This document shows, one piece after another, positions 18,133 through 28,240 of a DNA stretch of 64,000 nt (positions are counted from its first letter, which is position 1; the number at the start of each line of letters is the position of its first letter). Location: contig CM067369.1 of the NCBI GenBank assembly GCA_034401795.1, positions 139,202,496 through 139,266,495 on the forward strand. The letters are read 5' to 3'. The notes below the pieces were generated by a model, which was not told the DNA's origin, made no database searches, and saw nothing but the letters and a program-made list of their open reading frames with translations. This DNA comes from Chaetoderma sp. LZ-2023a. Taxonomy: Eukaryota; Mollusca; Caudofoveata; Chaetodermatida; Chaetodermatidae. A program made the translations under genes and the position numbers.

Positions 18133-21006
18133 CTATTTACAAACATAAACCTCTGCCCTGAGGACTGAGACGGCGAGTGGGTTAGAAGTGTCACGAAGGT
18201 AATGGTCGGTAAAACTTGACTCACAGTGCCACTGGGCTACTGACATAATGTCTTCAATCGAAACACCATTAAATAATGCCGTGGAAGTTACCACACCACG
18301 GACACTATGAGCCTTGGCTCTATCTACCTGGATTCCAGTGGCTGTCTTATGACAGAATTGGATACATTCCACTATCCATCTGGAAATAGTGTCTCTTGAC
18401 GCCCTACCATGGGGTACAATATATGACACCCATAGGGAACATGGGTCCGTCCGCCAAACCTGAGTTCTTTTCTTGTACTTATTCAAAGCACGGACTGGAC
18501 ACCATACTTTAGCACCAGGATCATATCTGGTTATGGCAGGTAAAATAATAGGTTTACCCGGATACTTTAAAGATTGATTCTTAGCCAAGAAATTCAATCT
18601 AGGTAGAAGCTTAAGGCCTTCACCTGTAACTATATAACGGTCAGGCTCAGCAGACAAGGCATGAATTTCACTCCTGCGTCTGGCTGAAGCCGCCGCCACT
18701 AAAAATACAGTTTTAAGTGTCAATAATTTTATAGATATAGCACTAAGTGGTTCAAAAGGCTTACCACTCAAAACCTGCAGAACCAGAGAAAGACTCCATG
18801 ACGGTGTCAGTGGAGGATTTCTAGGTCTGAGATTGCCCATACCTTTAATAAGAGTATTTAAAACACTTACTTCATCACTTCCCCTCTTTGCCAAGCAAGG
18901 GATAACAGTCATCAATGCTGATTTGTATCCAGCAACAGAATTAGGTTGAAGACTATAGGTATCATACAGGTGACATAGAAAATCAGCTACTACCTGAATA
19001 GATGCTTCCATCGGATTGATACATCTCTTTGAGCACCATTCTGCAAATCTGTTGATTTTATAATTATAAGCTCTGGAGGTTGACCCCCTCCTGGCTCTGG
19101 CCATGAAATTGGCTGCTTGCTCAGAAAATCCCTCCTTAATTGCGGATTGTTTGACAACATCCATGCAGTCAATCGAAACATTGACGGATTGTTGTGAAGG
19201 GTCATGCCCTGGAAGATAATATCGTCCATCAGCGGCAGAGGAACCGGATTGCAAACCAGAAGGTCCAGCAGATCCGTAAACCATGATCGGCTTGGCCAAT
19301 TCGGGGCGATCAGAAGCACTTGGCATTCCTCTTGTCTGATCTTCTGAAGGACTCTTGGAATCAGGATTGTTGGAGGGTATGCGTATGCATACATTCTCTT
19401 CCAACTGATAGCTAGCGCATCTATTGCGATAGCGCTTGGATCTGGAATCGGAGAAACGTACGTCGTCATCTTCGCATTCTTCTTCATTGCGAACAAATCT
19501 ATGTTGGGCTTTCCCCAATGATTGAACAGGTGATCCGCCACACATTGATTTAGTTGCCATTCCGTAGGCAGAATACTCATCCTTCGGCTCAATGAGTCTG
19601 CTAACAGATTCAGCCTTCCCGGAATATGAACTGCTTTCAAGGTGATCATATGATCCATGCACCAGCAAAGCAGCTTCCATGTCATCATACAGAGACTGGG
19701 CGACTTCGTTCCGCCCTGGCGGTTTATGTAACTCACTACTGTAGAGTTGTCTGAACGTATCATCACAAATTTTCCCTTCACCTCCCCTAGGAAGTGTTCC
19801 AGGCCTAGAACTACAGCCCGCAGTTCTAGCATGTTGATATGTTCCTTTGACTGTTCCAGATTCCAAAGCCCTGATATAGTGGCTTCTTCCAGGCAAGCTC
19901 CCCAACCCTCCATCGATGCATCCGTAAACATCGTTACTTGAAGGTGGGGAGGGGTCAGCATGACCCCCGCCAGGAGATTTCGTCTCTCCATCCACCAATG
20001 AAGGTGATGAATGAGAGGGTCCAACACTTGAATGCGCGAGTCCAGTGATCCTGAACTCTGCGTCCACTGGGTCATGAGAAACAACTGAATCGGCCGCCTG
20101 CGTAAGGCCGCATGAGGAATGACCGGTTCCATTGAAACCATCAGACCCAACATTCTCAGATAGACCCGTGCTAGAATATAACGACTGTTGCACACCAACT
20201 GAATACACGAGAGGAAACTTTCCACTCTCTCCTGGGACGGATAAACATATCCTATCTCCAGATCGAAGAACATACCCAGGTAAACAAACTTCTGGGATGG
20301 AGTCAGCTCTGATTTCGGAAAGTTGATCATCCAGCCTAAATCTGTGAGAGTTTCCAAGACTATCTCCAGATTTGCTGTCAAACTTTCTGGGTTGTGTGCT
20401 TTTAGCAACCAGTCGTCTATGTAAGTGTGAACAGGTATATTTCTCCTGCGGAGGTATGCCGTGATAGCAAGTACCACTCGAGTGAAGACCCTTGGAGCCG
20501 TCGAGATGCCGAATGGAAGAACCTTGAATTCCCATTGGCGTCCCTGAAAAGCAAATCTCAGGAACCGACGAAACCTCCTTGCAATTGGAATGTGGAAGTA
20601 AGCATCCTTGAGATCTATAGATGCTGTCCACATCCCCTTCTCTAACCCCAACAACACCGATCTCACTGTTTCCATTTTGAAAGTCGGCGTGTCTAAAAAC
20701 TTGTTTAGAGGCTTGAGGTTGAGAATTGGTCTCCACCCCCCCCCGGTGTTCTTTGCCACAAGAAACACGGTTGAATAGAAGCCCGGGCAATCCTGCGCCG
20801 GTTGAATTGCTTCTTTTAGAACGAGAGAATCTATCTCCTCTTCTATGCACAACCGATTGTCTGGATCTCGTGGAACTTGAGTCCAGACCGGTACCAGAGA
20901 CAAATGCAACGGCGGACCTCTTATCCAATCTGGACTGTATCCCTGCGAAAGCCATTGCAAGACTAAGCGGTCCTGAATTAACCGCGCCCACTTCTGAATG
21001 TGACAA
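18133..21006 (-). CDS. copy D tyrosine recombinase frame (long overprinted frame)
   Basis: A 957-codon frame with the recombinase in the last third: ASARRRSEIHALSAE (first Arg), HSVRGVVTSTALF (H-x-x-R), QWHCESSFTDHYLRD (Tyr). Most of the first 620 or so codons overlap the RT gene in another frame, as in B, and share conserved blocks with B (SRLIEPKDE, MATKSMCGGS, RNEEECEDDDVR). It is in the same frame as gag, with no other terminator between them. The listed start (TTG) is nominal. Confidence 0.85.
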   Translation of the reverse strand: MSHSEVGAVNSGPLSLAMAFAGIQSRLDKRSAVAFVSGTGLDSSSTRSRQSVVHRRGDRFSRSKRSNSTGAGLPGLLFNRVSCGKEHRGGVETNSQPQASKQVFRHADFQNGNSEIGVVGVREGDVDSIYRSQGCLLPHSNCKEVSSVPEICFSGTPMGIQGSSIRHLDGSKGLHSSGTCYHGIPPQEKYTCSHLHRRLVAKSTQPRKFDSKSGDSLGNSHRFRLDDQLSEIRADSIPEVCLPGYVLRSGDRICLSVPGESGKFPLVYSVGVQQSLYSSTGLSENVGSDGFNGTGHSSCGLTQAADSVVSHDPVDAEFRITGLAHSSVGPSHSSPSLVDGETKSPGGGHADPSPPSSNDVYGCIDGGLGSLPGRSHYIRALESGTVKGTYQHARTAGCSSRPGTLPRGGEGKICDDTFRQLYSSELHKPPGRNEVAQSLYDDMEAALLVHGSYDHLESSSYSGKAESVSRLIEPKDEYSAYGMATKSMCGGSPVQSLGKAQHRFVRNEEECEDDDVRFSDSRSKRYRNRCASYQLEENVCIRIPSNNPDSKSPSEDQTRGMPSASDRPELAKPIMVYGSAGPSGLQSGSSAADGRYYLPGHDPSQQSVNVSIDCMDVVKQSAIKEGFSEQAANFMARARRGSTSRAYNYKINRFAEWCSKRCINPMEASIQVVADFLCHLYDTYSLQPNSVAGYKSALMTVIPCLAKRGSDEVSVLNTLIKGMGNLRPRNPPLTPSWSLSLVLQVLSGKPFEPLSAISIKLLTLKTVFLVAAASARRRSEIHALSAEPDRYIVTGEGLKLLPRLNFLAKNQSLKYPGKPIILPAITRYDPGAKVWCPVRALNKYKKRTQVWRTDPCSLWVSYIVPHGRASRDTISRWIVECIQFCHKTATGIQVDRAKAHSVRGVVTSTALFNGVSIEDIMSVAQWHCESSFTDHYLRDTSNPLAVSVLRAEVYVCK

Positions 21007-21392
21007 GTCAAACGACCTCCCACTGGTGCACCTAGGGTTGACGGGGTGCCCATAAACTTCAGAAGTGGGTGTGTCTCTGATACGAGTGGCAACACCCCAG
21101 TGGTACTTGTGATAACCGGAAAAAATTTTCTTGCATCAGGCCCGGTTACCACGCGCCGCTCCCCGCGCGCCGCGACCAGCGCCACGCGCACCATGGTGCG
21201 CGGGCTGCTGCCTGGCAGGCTGCGCTTGAGGCGGCGGCTGTCGCACAACAGCACGCTGCTGCTGGCGTAGCCGACGCGGTCTCTGAAACCGGCCGGCCTG
21301 CTGGCCTCTGACACTGCCAGCCCCGCCACGAGCGTACGGCTGTCGAGCAGCCGAGGGCTGAACACGCACGTGTTCCCTGCGCAGCACTTCAA
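18990..21392 (-). CDS. copy D reverse transcriptase / RNase H
   Basis: An 800-residue frame. RT has KDAYFHIPIARRF, LPFGISTAPRVF and YIDDWLLKAH. RNase H has FTDASMEGWGACLEE, RSDNSTVVSYINRQ and HIPGRLNLLADSLSR. The post-RNase H DLFAMKKNAK...YAYPPTILIP module follows. It overlaps gag at its start and the recombinase frame over about 2.0 kb. Confidence 0.9.
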   Translation of the reverse strand: MKCCAGNTCVFSPRLLDSRTLVAGLAVSEASRPAGFRDRVGYASSSVLLCDSRRLKRSLPGSSPRTMVRVALVAARGERRVVTGPDARKFFPVITSTTGVLPLVSETHPLLKFMGTPSTLGAPVGGRLTCHIQKWARLIQDRLVLQWLSQGYSPDWIRGPPLHLSLVPVWTQVPRDPDNRLCIEEEIDSLVLKEAIQPAQDCPGFYSTVFLVAKNTGGGWRPILNLKPLNKFLDTPTFKMETVRSVLLGLEKGMWTASIDLKDAYFHIPIARRFRRFLRFAFQGRQWEFKVLPFGISTAPRVFTRVVLAITAYLRRRNIPVHTYIDDWLLKAHNPESLTANLEIVLETLTDLGWMINFPKSELTPSQKFVYLGMFFDLEIGYVYPSQERVESFLSCIQLVCNSRYILARVYLRMLGLMVSMEPVIPHAALRRRPIQLFLMTQWTQSSGSLDSRIQVLDPLIHHLHWWMERRNLLAGVMLTPPHLQVTMFTDASMEGWGACLEEATISGLWNLEQSKEHINMLELRAVVLGLEHFLGEVKGKFVMIRSDNSTVVSYINRQGGTKSPSLCMMTWKLLCWCMDHMITLKAVHIPGRLNLLADSLSRRMSILPTEWQLNQCVADHLFNHWGKPNIDLFAMKKNAKMTTYVSPIPDPSAIAIDALAISWKRMYAYAYPPTILIPRVLQKIRQEECQVLLIAPNWPSRSWFTDLLDLLVCNPVPLPLMDDIIFQGMTLHNNPSMFRLTAWMLSNNPQLRRDFLSKQPISWPEPGGGQPPELIIIKSTDLQNGAQRDVSIRWKHLFR

Positions 21393-23139
21393 ACTGTGCC
21401 CGCAGCGCCCTCTGGTTGTTCACCAAAGTCACTGTCTCCTGCAGGTGCCGACAACCTTCACCTCCAAACAGTCCAGGGCCCGCCATCGGCGCTTGCATCA
21501 AGCGCGACTTGAGCTCCTGAGACGGGCACAAATTGTCCAGTGCAAAAGTGCGCCTCGTCCTCAGCGACTTCGTGACCGACCTAGTCGGACAGTCCAACGC
21601 CAGGTTGATGCCATCCTGGATGGCTCGTTGGACTGTCACGGGACTAGGATGTTGCTGCACCGACGCTGCCACCACCCCCGACAGCAGCTGAGAGACATGC
21701 GACAGCGCACTGATCGCTGCTCGCGAGCTCTCCTCGGTGTCGCGCAAGGCGGCATTCGCCGAGCGCATAGCGCCCGAGCACAAGGCTCCCGTGTCAACCC
21801 GGGAACCCGGCCGCATATCTTCGCCCAGAGCGGCGCGGTCATCCGCGCTCGGTCTGGGCGCCAGGCCATACCGAGCATACTGACTGGCAGTAACCCGACA
21901 TCGCCTAGCTACCTCGCGGGGGGCCTTCGCGAGGCGACCTTTCGGTCTGATCGACTCCTCTGCCGCCGTGAACATATCTAAGATATGTTCAGCATACGGC
22001 AGAGACAGAGCCGTGCTGGCCAACGGCTTCGCCTGTAACCACGCCCGCGGGTTACCGGCGACCGTCTCGTCCACGGTGAGCTCTGGTCTTACAGCGAGGA
22101 GCCACGCACACGCCTCTGACCAGTCTTCATCCGTGGCTACCTGCGAACTGCCGACGAGCAACGGGCCCTCGTCATCCTCAATGGCATTCGCAGGTATGGC
22201 CGAGGAGGAGGCTATAGACGAACCTGGCTGCCCAGGGAACGTATACGGGCCCGCGAGGGCCGGCATAGCATTCTCCATAGGCAAACCAAGCTCCAAGGCC
22301 GCGCTTGTGCGAGGGGGGTTACACACACCAGCGCGGCCTGGAACGTCCGTGTGAGATTCCACATCCAACCGTGGAATCTTATACGGCCGGCCGTCTGCTC
22401 CAAAGCGGGCCACAGGCTGAACCATGAAACCTGCTCCCGAGGGAACAGTGCCATAGGTGCGAGCGTTCACGCTCCCCAACAGAGGAGTGTAGGCGCTCAC
22501 ATCCATGTCTTCATGATCCACCTGTGGACCGAGCAGGTAGTCCTCATCATCTTCCTGGTCAGGAAAGTTAGACTCTGGATTAGTAAGGAAAACTAACCCA
22601 GACTGACCAGGAGACTGCTCAAACATCAAGCCTGGGTCCAAGACGGCCGCCCCTGGATCACTAAACGCATTGTCCGAGCTAATAGGCCATGATCCAGGGA
22701 CGGGGGCTACCTGCACCGAGGTCGATGCGCAGGAAGTTGAAACACCTGTGCCAGGCAACATGCCGCGAAGCATGTCAGGCATCAGGTCTTTCAAAGTCCT
22801 GCGCATCTCACTCACCAACTCACTCTTGAAGGCCTCGAGACCACTCTTCTCCGAGGCCTTCTTCTTACCGTCCTTCTTTGGTTTCTTCCCCTCCTCTGCC
22901 ATCATCCTCGCCTGTAAAGAGAAGAATTCAGAGGTTAGATCCACCCCCCCCCCCTTTTCACAAATAACACATTTGTTGGACAGCCTACAAGCTGAACACA
23001 GATGGCAAGGGTGGGGGAAGAATCTAGCCTTCATAGACTTGAGGCAGGACGGACACTTCTGAAAAGACGGATACGAAGACAATGAGTATGACAGTCTCAA
23101 AGCCTTGATAATGGATCTTTTAAGAAGAAACCAAAACAA
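21136..23139 (-). CDS. copy D gag-like protein
   Basis: A 667-residue frame. The N-terminal Cys cluster is CPSCLKSMKARFFPHPCHLC, then CSAC and CVIC. A Lys-rich segment and an acidic middle follow. The conserved core is RRTFALDNLCPSQELKS plus GGEGCRHLQETVTLVNNQ, and the tail is Arg/Gly/Gln-rich. An acceptor TTTTCAG precedes the first Cys block at 23058, so the upstream 27 codons may be intronic. Confidence 0.75.
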   Translation of the reverse strand: MFWFLLKRSIIKALRLSYSLSSYPSFQKCPSCLKSMKARFFPHPCHLCSACRLSNKCVICEKGGGVDLTSEFFSLQARMMAEEGKKPKKDGKKKASEKSGLEAFKSELVSEMRRTLKDLMPDMLRGMLPGTGVSTSCASTSVQVAPVPGSWPISSDNAFSDPGAAVLDPGLMFEQSPGQSGLVFLTNPESNFPDQEDDEDYLLGPQVDHEDMDVSAYTPLLGSVNARTYGTVPSGAGFMVQPVARFGADGRPYKIPRLDVESHTDVPGRAGVCNPPRTSAALELGLPMENAMPALAGPYTFPGQPGSSIASSSAIPANAIEDDEGPLLVGSSQVATDEDWSEACAWLLAVRPELTVDETVAGNPRAWLQAKPLASTALSLPYAEHILDMFTAAEESIRPKGRLAKAPREVARRCRVTASQYARYGLAPRPSADDRAALGEDMRPGSRVDTGALCSGAMRSANAALRDTEESSRAAISALSHVSQLLSGVVAASVQQHPSPVTVQRAIQDGINLALDCPTRSVTKSLRTRRTFALDNLCPSQELKSRLMQAPMAGPGLFGGEGCRHLQETVTLVNNQRALRAQFEVLRREHVRVQPSAARQPYARGGAGSVRGQQAGRFQRPRRLRQQQRAVVRQPPPQAQPARQQPAHHGARGAGRGARGAARGNRA

Positions 23140-23992
23140 CCACGAGAGAAGACATCCACTATTACGACCACCCTGACGGGACAGGCGACTTCTCTAGTTA
23201 ATAACTCCAAATACAACCAGAACCCCACTCTTTTTAGATTAAGAGAGAGAGAGAGAAAGAACATGACTATCTAGATATCTCTCTACACTTCTTAATAAAC
23301 AGGGGATGAACACATCACCGACTTCTCCAAACTAAGATTATGACATCAAGGAAAGAGAAACTCTGGTTGATTATGACATCAAACCTCACTATGCAAAAGC
23401 TCCTACCAGGAGAGGGGACGTCAGATTTATGTAAGAAATATCTAGATCTCCAGACATTCTCAGCTCTCGACTAATATAATATTAAATTATATATACTCGA
23501 GAACCCATGCACACGCAAGAGAGAAAATAGTGCAATAGCAAACGGCAGCAGAAAATGTAATTATTTTCAAATAATCATGCGCCATAATTAATAACTCCCT
23601 TAGCCTGGGCACAGGCAACCATCCTCTTGTGCAGGAAACACGTCCATCCATCCGCCGAGACTCCTCTTCCAGAAGAACTGATGAGGGGGGATGGGACAAA
23701 AGGAAGGAGATATTTTATTTATTAATATATTATATCTCCAACCCTTAGACATATCACGATGATAAGTCATCCTGGGACGTGAACACCTTCCAGAGAAGAC
23801 CAGGCAACCTTGTATAGACACAAGACCGACCTGTAAGCATAAAACACAAGAGTTTATTAGCCCTAGGCGCTGGGAAAAAATTTACAAGGATTCCCAGCGC
23901 CTGAAAACGCGGTACCGGCGAAAACGGCCGCTACGAAAACCGGTAACACACGAAAGTTACAAGTCTCAAATAAAAGCCAGGAACAATGTCAC

Positions 23993-24040
23993 CTTGGATG
24001 ATGACGAGGAGGGCTCCTCTGACATTTTCGCATCAGCCAT
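23993..24040 (-). CDS. copy D candidate leader exon of gag
   Basis: A 16-codon stretch from ATGGCTGATGC (MADA) to AAG|GTGACATTG, phase 0. It is positioned like the leader exon of B even though the flanking sequence is diverged. The intron to 23058 would be about 934 bp. Confidence 0.45.
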
Positions 24041-24124
24041 GATAGATTTGGATGTATTGTTCTCTTATGAATTCAGAAAAGCGCCTGTGAGGAATTTCCA
24101 CCAGTTGCTTCCAGCCAATATATT

Positions 24125-24289
24125 AGAAAACGGAAGTACCGGTGTGCGCATGCGCAGAGGGTGGTGTTTGTCATGTGCATGACTGTGTACTTCCACCTGC
24201 CCATTAGGGGCACCTAACTTTTTATAATTCTGAATATTATTGAATTTAGAGCCGATATACTAGTATATCAAGAGTGTTAGGGAGGTAAG
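24125..24289. repeat. right terminal inverted repeat of copy D
   Basis: Contains CGGAAGTACC and GCGCATGCGC (24146-24155). The element ends GTGAAA at 24309. Confidence 0.88.
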
Positions 24290-24329
24290 TATGTTCTCAT
24301 GATGTGAAATAGTGTGTTTAACAAACACA

Positions 24330-25130
24330 TCTGCAGAATCTTTCAATTGAGAGTTTTATACCAAGCTCACATTGACCTTGACCTCATGACTTCCATCTCA
24401 ATTTGTTGCAAGTTTGGTCCCAATATTGTGAACCAATATTGAGATATAAAACAATATTTTGAGCTAGATTAACCAAAAAAACCAGTCTTATTACAAGGTC
24501 ACAGTGATCTTGACCTTTGAGCTCATGACCCCAATCTCATTGTGACGCATGCCAATGATATAACGAAGCATGTGTCCAAGTTTGGTCCCAATAATGTGAA
24601 CCAACATTGAGATATAAAACAAATGTTGAGCTAACGCAAAACTTAACCAAAAATACTTTTATTCTAAGGTCATGGTGACCTTGCCCTTTGACTTCATGAC
24701 CTCAATCTCATTGTGCCCCATCCCATCCATAAACGCTAAACACAAAAGCTAACCGAAAAAACGTAGTTTTATACCAAGTTTAAACTGACCTTGAGCTTTG
24801 ACCTCATGACCTCAATGTCATTGTGATCCAAGCAGTTGATGGAAGGAAGGATGTATCCAAGTTTGGGCTCAATAGGGTGAACGGTCCCCAAGATATAATC
24901 GGATATGTCGAGCTAAACACAAAAGTTAATATAAAAAGGTAGAGTTTTATATCACGTTTAAAATGACCATGACTTTTGACCTCATGATCCCAATCTCAAG
25001 TATGTGTCTAAGTTTGGTCCCAATATTTTGAACCAATATTGAGATATAAGAAATTCTGTTGAGCTAAACATAAAACATAACCAAGATTGGGCGACGACGA
25101 CGACGCGGACGACGGACAAACTGCACCTCC
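24330..25130. repeat. imperfect tandem array, about 150-bp units, TGACCTTGACC type
   Basis: About five diverged units, each with TGACCTTGACCT...CATGAC, a T-rich CAAGTTTGGTCCCAATA block and GAGATATAAAAC. The array ends in a GAC-rich run (GACGACGACGACGCGGACGA). Arrays of this type are common in molluscan non-coding DNA. It has no coding capacity. Confidence 0.6.
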
Positions 25131-25937
25131 CGCTATATTGGTCAAAATTCTAATTTTCCCCAATAACAATATCAGCTCAACGCCAGCTTTTGAAAAGCTT
25201 TCACCTCATTGAGAAATTTAGACAAAAATAAATCACCTGCGGTCGAGACTGCATGTTTCTTTGCAGATCTAAGCCCCGGCCTTGAAAAACATTAAAATTC
25301 CCTGACATTTTCTGAATTCGCCGATGCTGGGAACCCTGTTCTATCACACTACTCTGAATAAGAACCTATTATTTAATTTTATTCTCAGAGAAGCTATGCC
25401 AATTAGTAGAAGGAAAGTGGTTCACTACCCTCTGATTTGCGACAGGCTAAAAACACAATAATATCAACAAAATTTAATGCCTCCCAAATAATCTTTATTT
25501 TTAACAAGGATTCCGCGGAATTAAATGTCTCGGCTTCTCTTGTTTGTCACAATGAACTTGACCGTGTGGCTCATTATCATCCTGTTATTTCGTAACAGTA
25601 TGGGCAACGATGTGCCCAAGCTTGGTTGAAATATGATCAAGCCATCTTGAGATATAGACAGAAAAGTTTTGGTAAACGCAAAAACTCAACATTGAAAAAA
25701 CCCGTTTTGTATAAGGTCAAATTGACCGTGACCTTTAACCATGTGATCTCCTATCATCCTGCTGCTTTCTGACAGTATGGGCAACCATGTGCCCAAGTTT
25801 GGTTGGAATAACATTAACCAATCTTGAGATTTAAGCCGAGAAGCTTTGCTAAACGCAAAGAATCAACATTGTTGATGACATCGCCGGAAAAGTGATACCT
25901 ATCGCAGAGGCGAGACAAAAAATTCTTGATCTGTTTA
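25131..25937. other. non-coding stretch with diverged repeat units
   Basis: Further diverged units of the preceding array near 25600-25860 (AAGCTTGGTTGAAATATGATC, AAGTTTGGTTGGAATAAC) and a hairpin remnant GAGGCGAGACAAA near 25909. No exon is seen. Confidence 0.4.
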
Positions 25938-26762
25938 TTATAAGAAATATTTTAAAGAAGAAAAATACATGAGATATTTACCTGGCTGATGTATTGCTCG
26001 GTGTCGCACTGGCTGGTATCAGACTGCCTGTTGTCATACTGCCCAGTGTCAGTTTGCCTGAGCTCAGACTCTTCTGCATCAGGTTGTCCAGTTTGTGCTA
26101 CAACAGGTGATTCACTAATAGGTTTCAGTATCTGAGTTGACTGATCGTTTTCTGAATCAGTGATCTGAGATGACTTGAGTAATGATTCACTCTGTGAAAA
26201 AACAACAATAAGATTGTTGAAATGGTTGAAAGCCTTATCATGGGAGGGTAAACTTGATGGATTTAGCTGGCAAACCAAGTGTCTAACCTAAATTCTAAAT
26301 TCTGATGATTGAATAAGAGGTAAGATTCAATGATCAAGGCATACACGCAAATTCTAAATACAGTAATTGATCAGTAAATTATTCTGTACATGTGTTTGGC
26401 AGGGAACTCAACATTTTCTGAGAAAATACTTTGAGAAGATATACATCTATAGCGGTCTTGATCAATTTATGAAATAGAGGGCAATACTTACAGGCTCTAC
26501 AATCTAAATAGCAACTAGAACAGATTTAATGAAACAAGATTTTCACCTTGTCTAATAAGCGGATGTTGCAATAGTCAACAGCTGTATTTGATTGATAAGT
26601 TCCGATGTCTACTTTCCATCCGTTGAGTATATATTTTATTAGAGTGGTACAGGTGACCTCATATGACAGGAAAACCTGCTCTAGTTATTTAACGGTCAGT
26701 TGGGACATTTAAATATTGCAGGGTACTTTTCCATTGAGCACAATTATATTCGACGGGTAGCC
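25938..26762. repeat. duplicated exon-bearing segment, copy 2
   Basis: Direct repeat of 16316-17148, about 825 bp, with few differences. The repeat stops sharply on both sides (after CGACGGGTAGCC). Confidence 0.85.
25982..26191 (-). CDS. host-type exon, function unknown (copy 2)
   Basis: A 210-bp exon with acceptor TTTTTTCACAG and donor CAG|GTAAATATC, phase 0/0, encoding 70 Ser/Thr/Gln/Asp-rich residues. The micro-exon at 27146-27180 would splice to it in frame, giving ...YENSLQQ|SESLLKSS. Both exon copies in one transcript would give a tandem repeat of about 70 residues. Confidence 0.5.
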
Positions 26763-26789
26763 TTTGAGTTTCAAATGCAATTAAACTTT

Positions 26790-27130
26790 ATGGTTTTGCA
26801 CCATTTGTTTAAAAAATAACAGCTCAGCGCCAGATTTTGAAAACTAGGATTAAGCAATCTTGAGATATAAGCCGAGAAGTTTTGCTAAATGCAAAAACTT
26901 AATGTTGAATAAACAGAGTTTTGTATCAAGGGCAAATTGACCGTGACCTTTGACCATGTGACCTCATCATCAGCCTCCTGCTTCCTGACAGTATGGACAA
27001 CCATGTGTCCAAGTTTGGTTAGAATAGGATTTAAACAAAACTTAACATTGTTGATGCCATCATCGTCGCTATCGGAAAAGTGATACCTATGTCTCGCTTT
27101 TTCTGCTTCGTAGAGACGAGCAAAAAAGTT
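26790..27130. repeat. single diverged TGACCTTTGACC-type unit
   Basis: Contains CGTGACCTTTGACCATGTGAC and CAAGTTTGGTTAGAATAGG, like the arrays near 24330 and 25600. It ends with a TGTCTCGCT...GAGACGAG hairpin near 27085-27123. Confidence 0.45.
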
Positions 27131-27145
27131 TGCACAAAATCTCAC

Positions 27146-27180
27146 CTGTTGCAACGAGTTTTCATACACAGGTACACCAT
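27146..27180 (-). CDS. candidate 35-bp micro-exon
   Basis: Bounded by acceptor TTTTGTTTTGTCAG and donor AACAG|GTGAG. Read as AT GGT GTA CCT..., it encodes GVPVYENSLQQ and ends in phase 0, which matches the phase of the exon at 25982-26191. No upstream exon ending with one leftover base was identified. Confidence 0.35.
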
Positions 27181-28240
27181 CTGACAAAACAAAAGAATAT
27201 ATACAGTATAGCTTACCAAAAATTTATGAGGTTGAGCAATCCTAATTCCTTAGCAATTTAAAAACAGCAAATGTATTTAATAGAAGTCACATCCAAATTT
27301 CAGCAGTTTGTGTAAAAAATATAAATTTATTGCGAGCTAAAGGTTAAATAAAAAGAAATTTGAAACAAAATTTTGCAATAGCTTTATGGCAATGCCATCA
27401 AAATTATGTCAACTGTATTTGTATCATTCTTAAATGACGAAATAAATCTTAAATTGACAAGTTATTGTATTGTCATATATCTGACTAACATAAAATGGCA
27501 CAAAACACACAAAGAAATAATATGAGCTTAGATCATATCTTCTGTTGGAAGGTCAAATTAAAGCTCTTTTGTGTTGGACGCATGTTTTGTAATGTCTTGT
27601 TTTGTAATGTCTGGAATGTCAATATCACAAACTAAGAATAAATTGTACCGAACATGTTCTAAAACAATTTGAGCAATAAATTTCCTATTTCCTAATCAGC
27701 ATACATGTATGTATTCAGCATTAAGTCTTTGGTAAGATTTTTGTTCATTTGGGAAATTTCTTCCCAGCCAAAATTGGTAGGAAAAGAAGATTATAAGTGG
27801 TTCTTCTTTCGGGTGATTTCGCCAGTCAAATTGATAAGCAAGGGAGGTAATAAATGGAAGCTGATAGATCACGTGATGCAGATTTTTCTCAACATTTTTT
27901 TTTCATAATTATGATTAATTTTGATGAAATAAACAATGTTTAGATTTTTAAACTGTGCTTAATAATTAGGTGGTCCCAATTAATAATTTCACTCGCGTGA
28001 TGACGGATATTATAAGGCATATTATTACGCATGGGCATAAATAGTTAAGAATTTATCACATGAAAATACATTGGTTTTTTTAGGTTTTTTTAATCATTTC
28101 ATTTTTTTTAGATTTTAAAAATATATACCTAATAGAAGTCGCCCTCCTTACTCAGTGATTTGATTAAAAGAATTTATAGACCTTGTCTTATTAGAAGTGG
28201 TGGTTAATAATGAGGTACATCAAATTATCACATAGAAACT
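27181..28240. other. AT-rich stretch with a dispersed repeat
   Basis: At 27890-28060 a block containing AATAATTTCACTCGCGTGAT and TATTATAAGGCATATTA is related to the interiors of the hAT-like elements at 32304-33351 and 57528-62822. Otherwise nothing is seen. Confidence 0.35.

Larger units (their letters stand above)
17201..24309 (-). mobile_element. DIRS1-like retrotransposon copy D (diverged subfamily, looks whole)
   Basis: A 7,109-bp element with termini TAAGTAAATT and GTGAAA. The terminal repeats are essentially identical to each other, so insertion is recent. It has the same architecture as B, but its nucleotide sequence and proteins are clearly diverged. All three long frames (gag, RT/RNase H, recombinase) are open. 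It lies between the two copies of the duplicated exon. Confidence 0.94.

Noticed and set aside
17201-24309. Long terminal repeats of a Gypsy-type or retrovirus-like element around D
   Set aside because: The ends are inverted rather than direct, there is no integrase or protease, and a tyrosine recombinase plus internal complementary region is present. It is therefore DIRS.
24330-27130. TGACCTTTGACC motifs as nuclear-receptor (DR1) enhancers
   Set aside because: They are part of tandem and dispersed repeat units, so the motif is explained by repeat membership.
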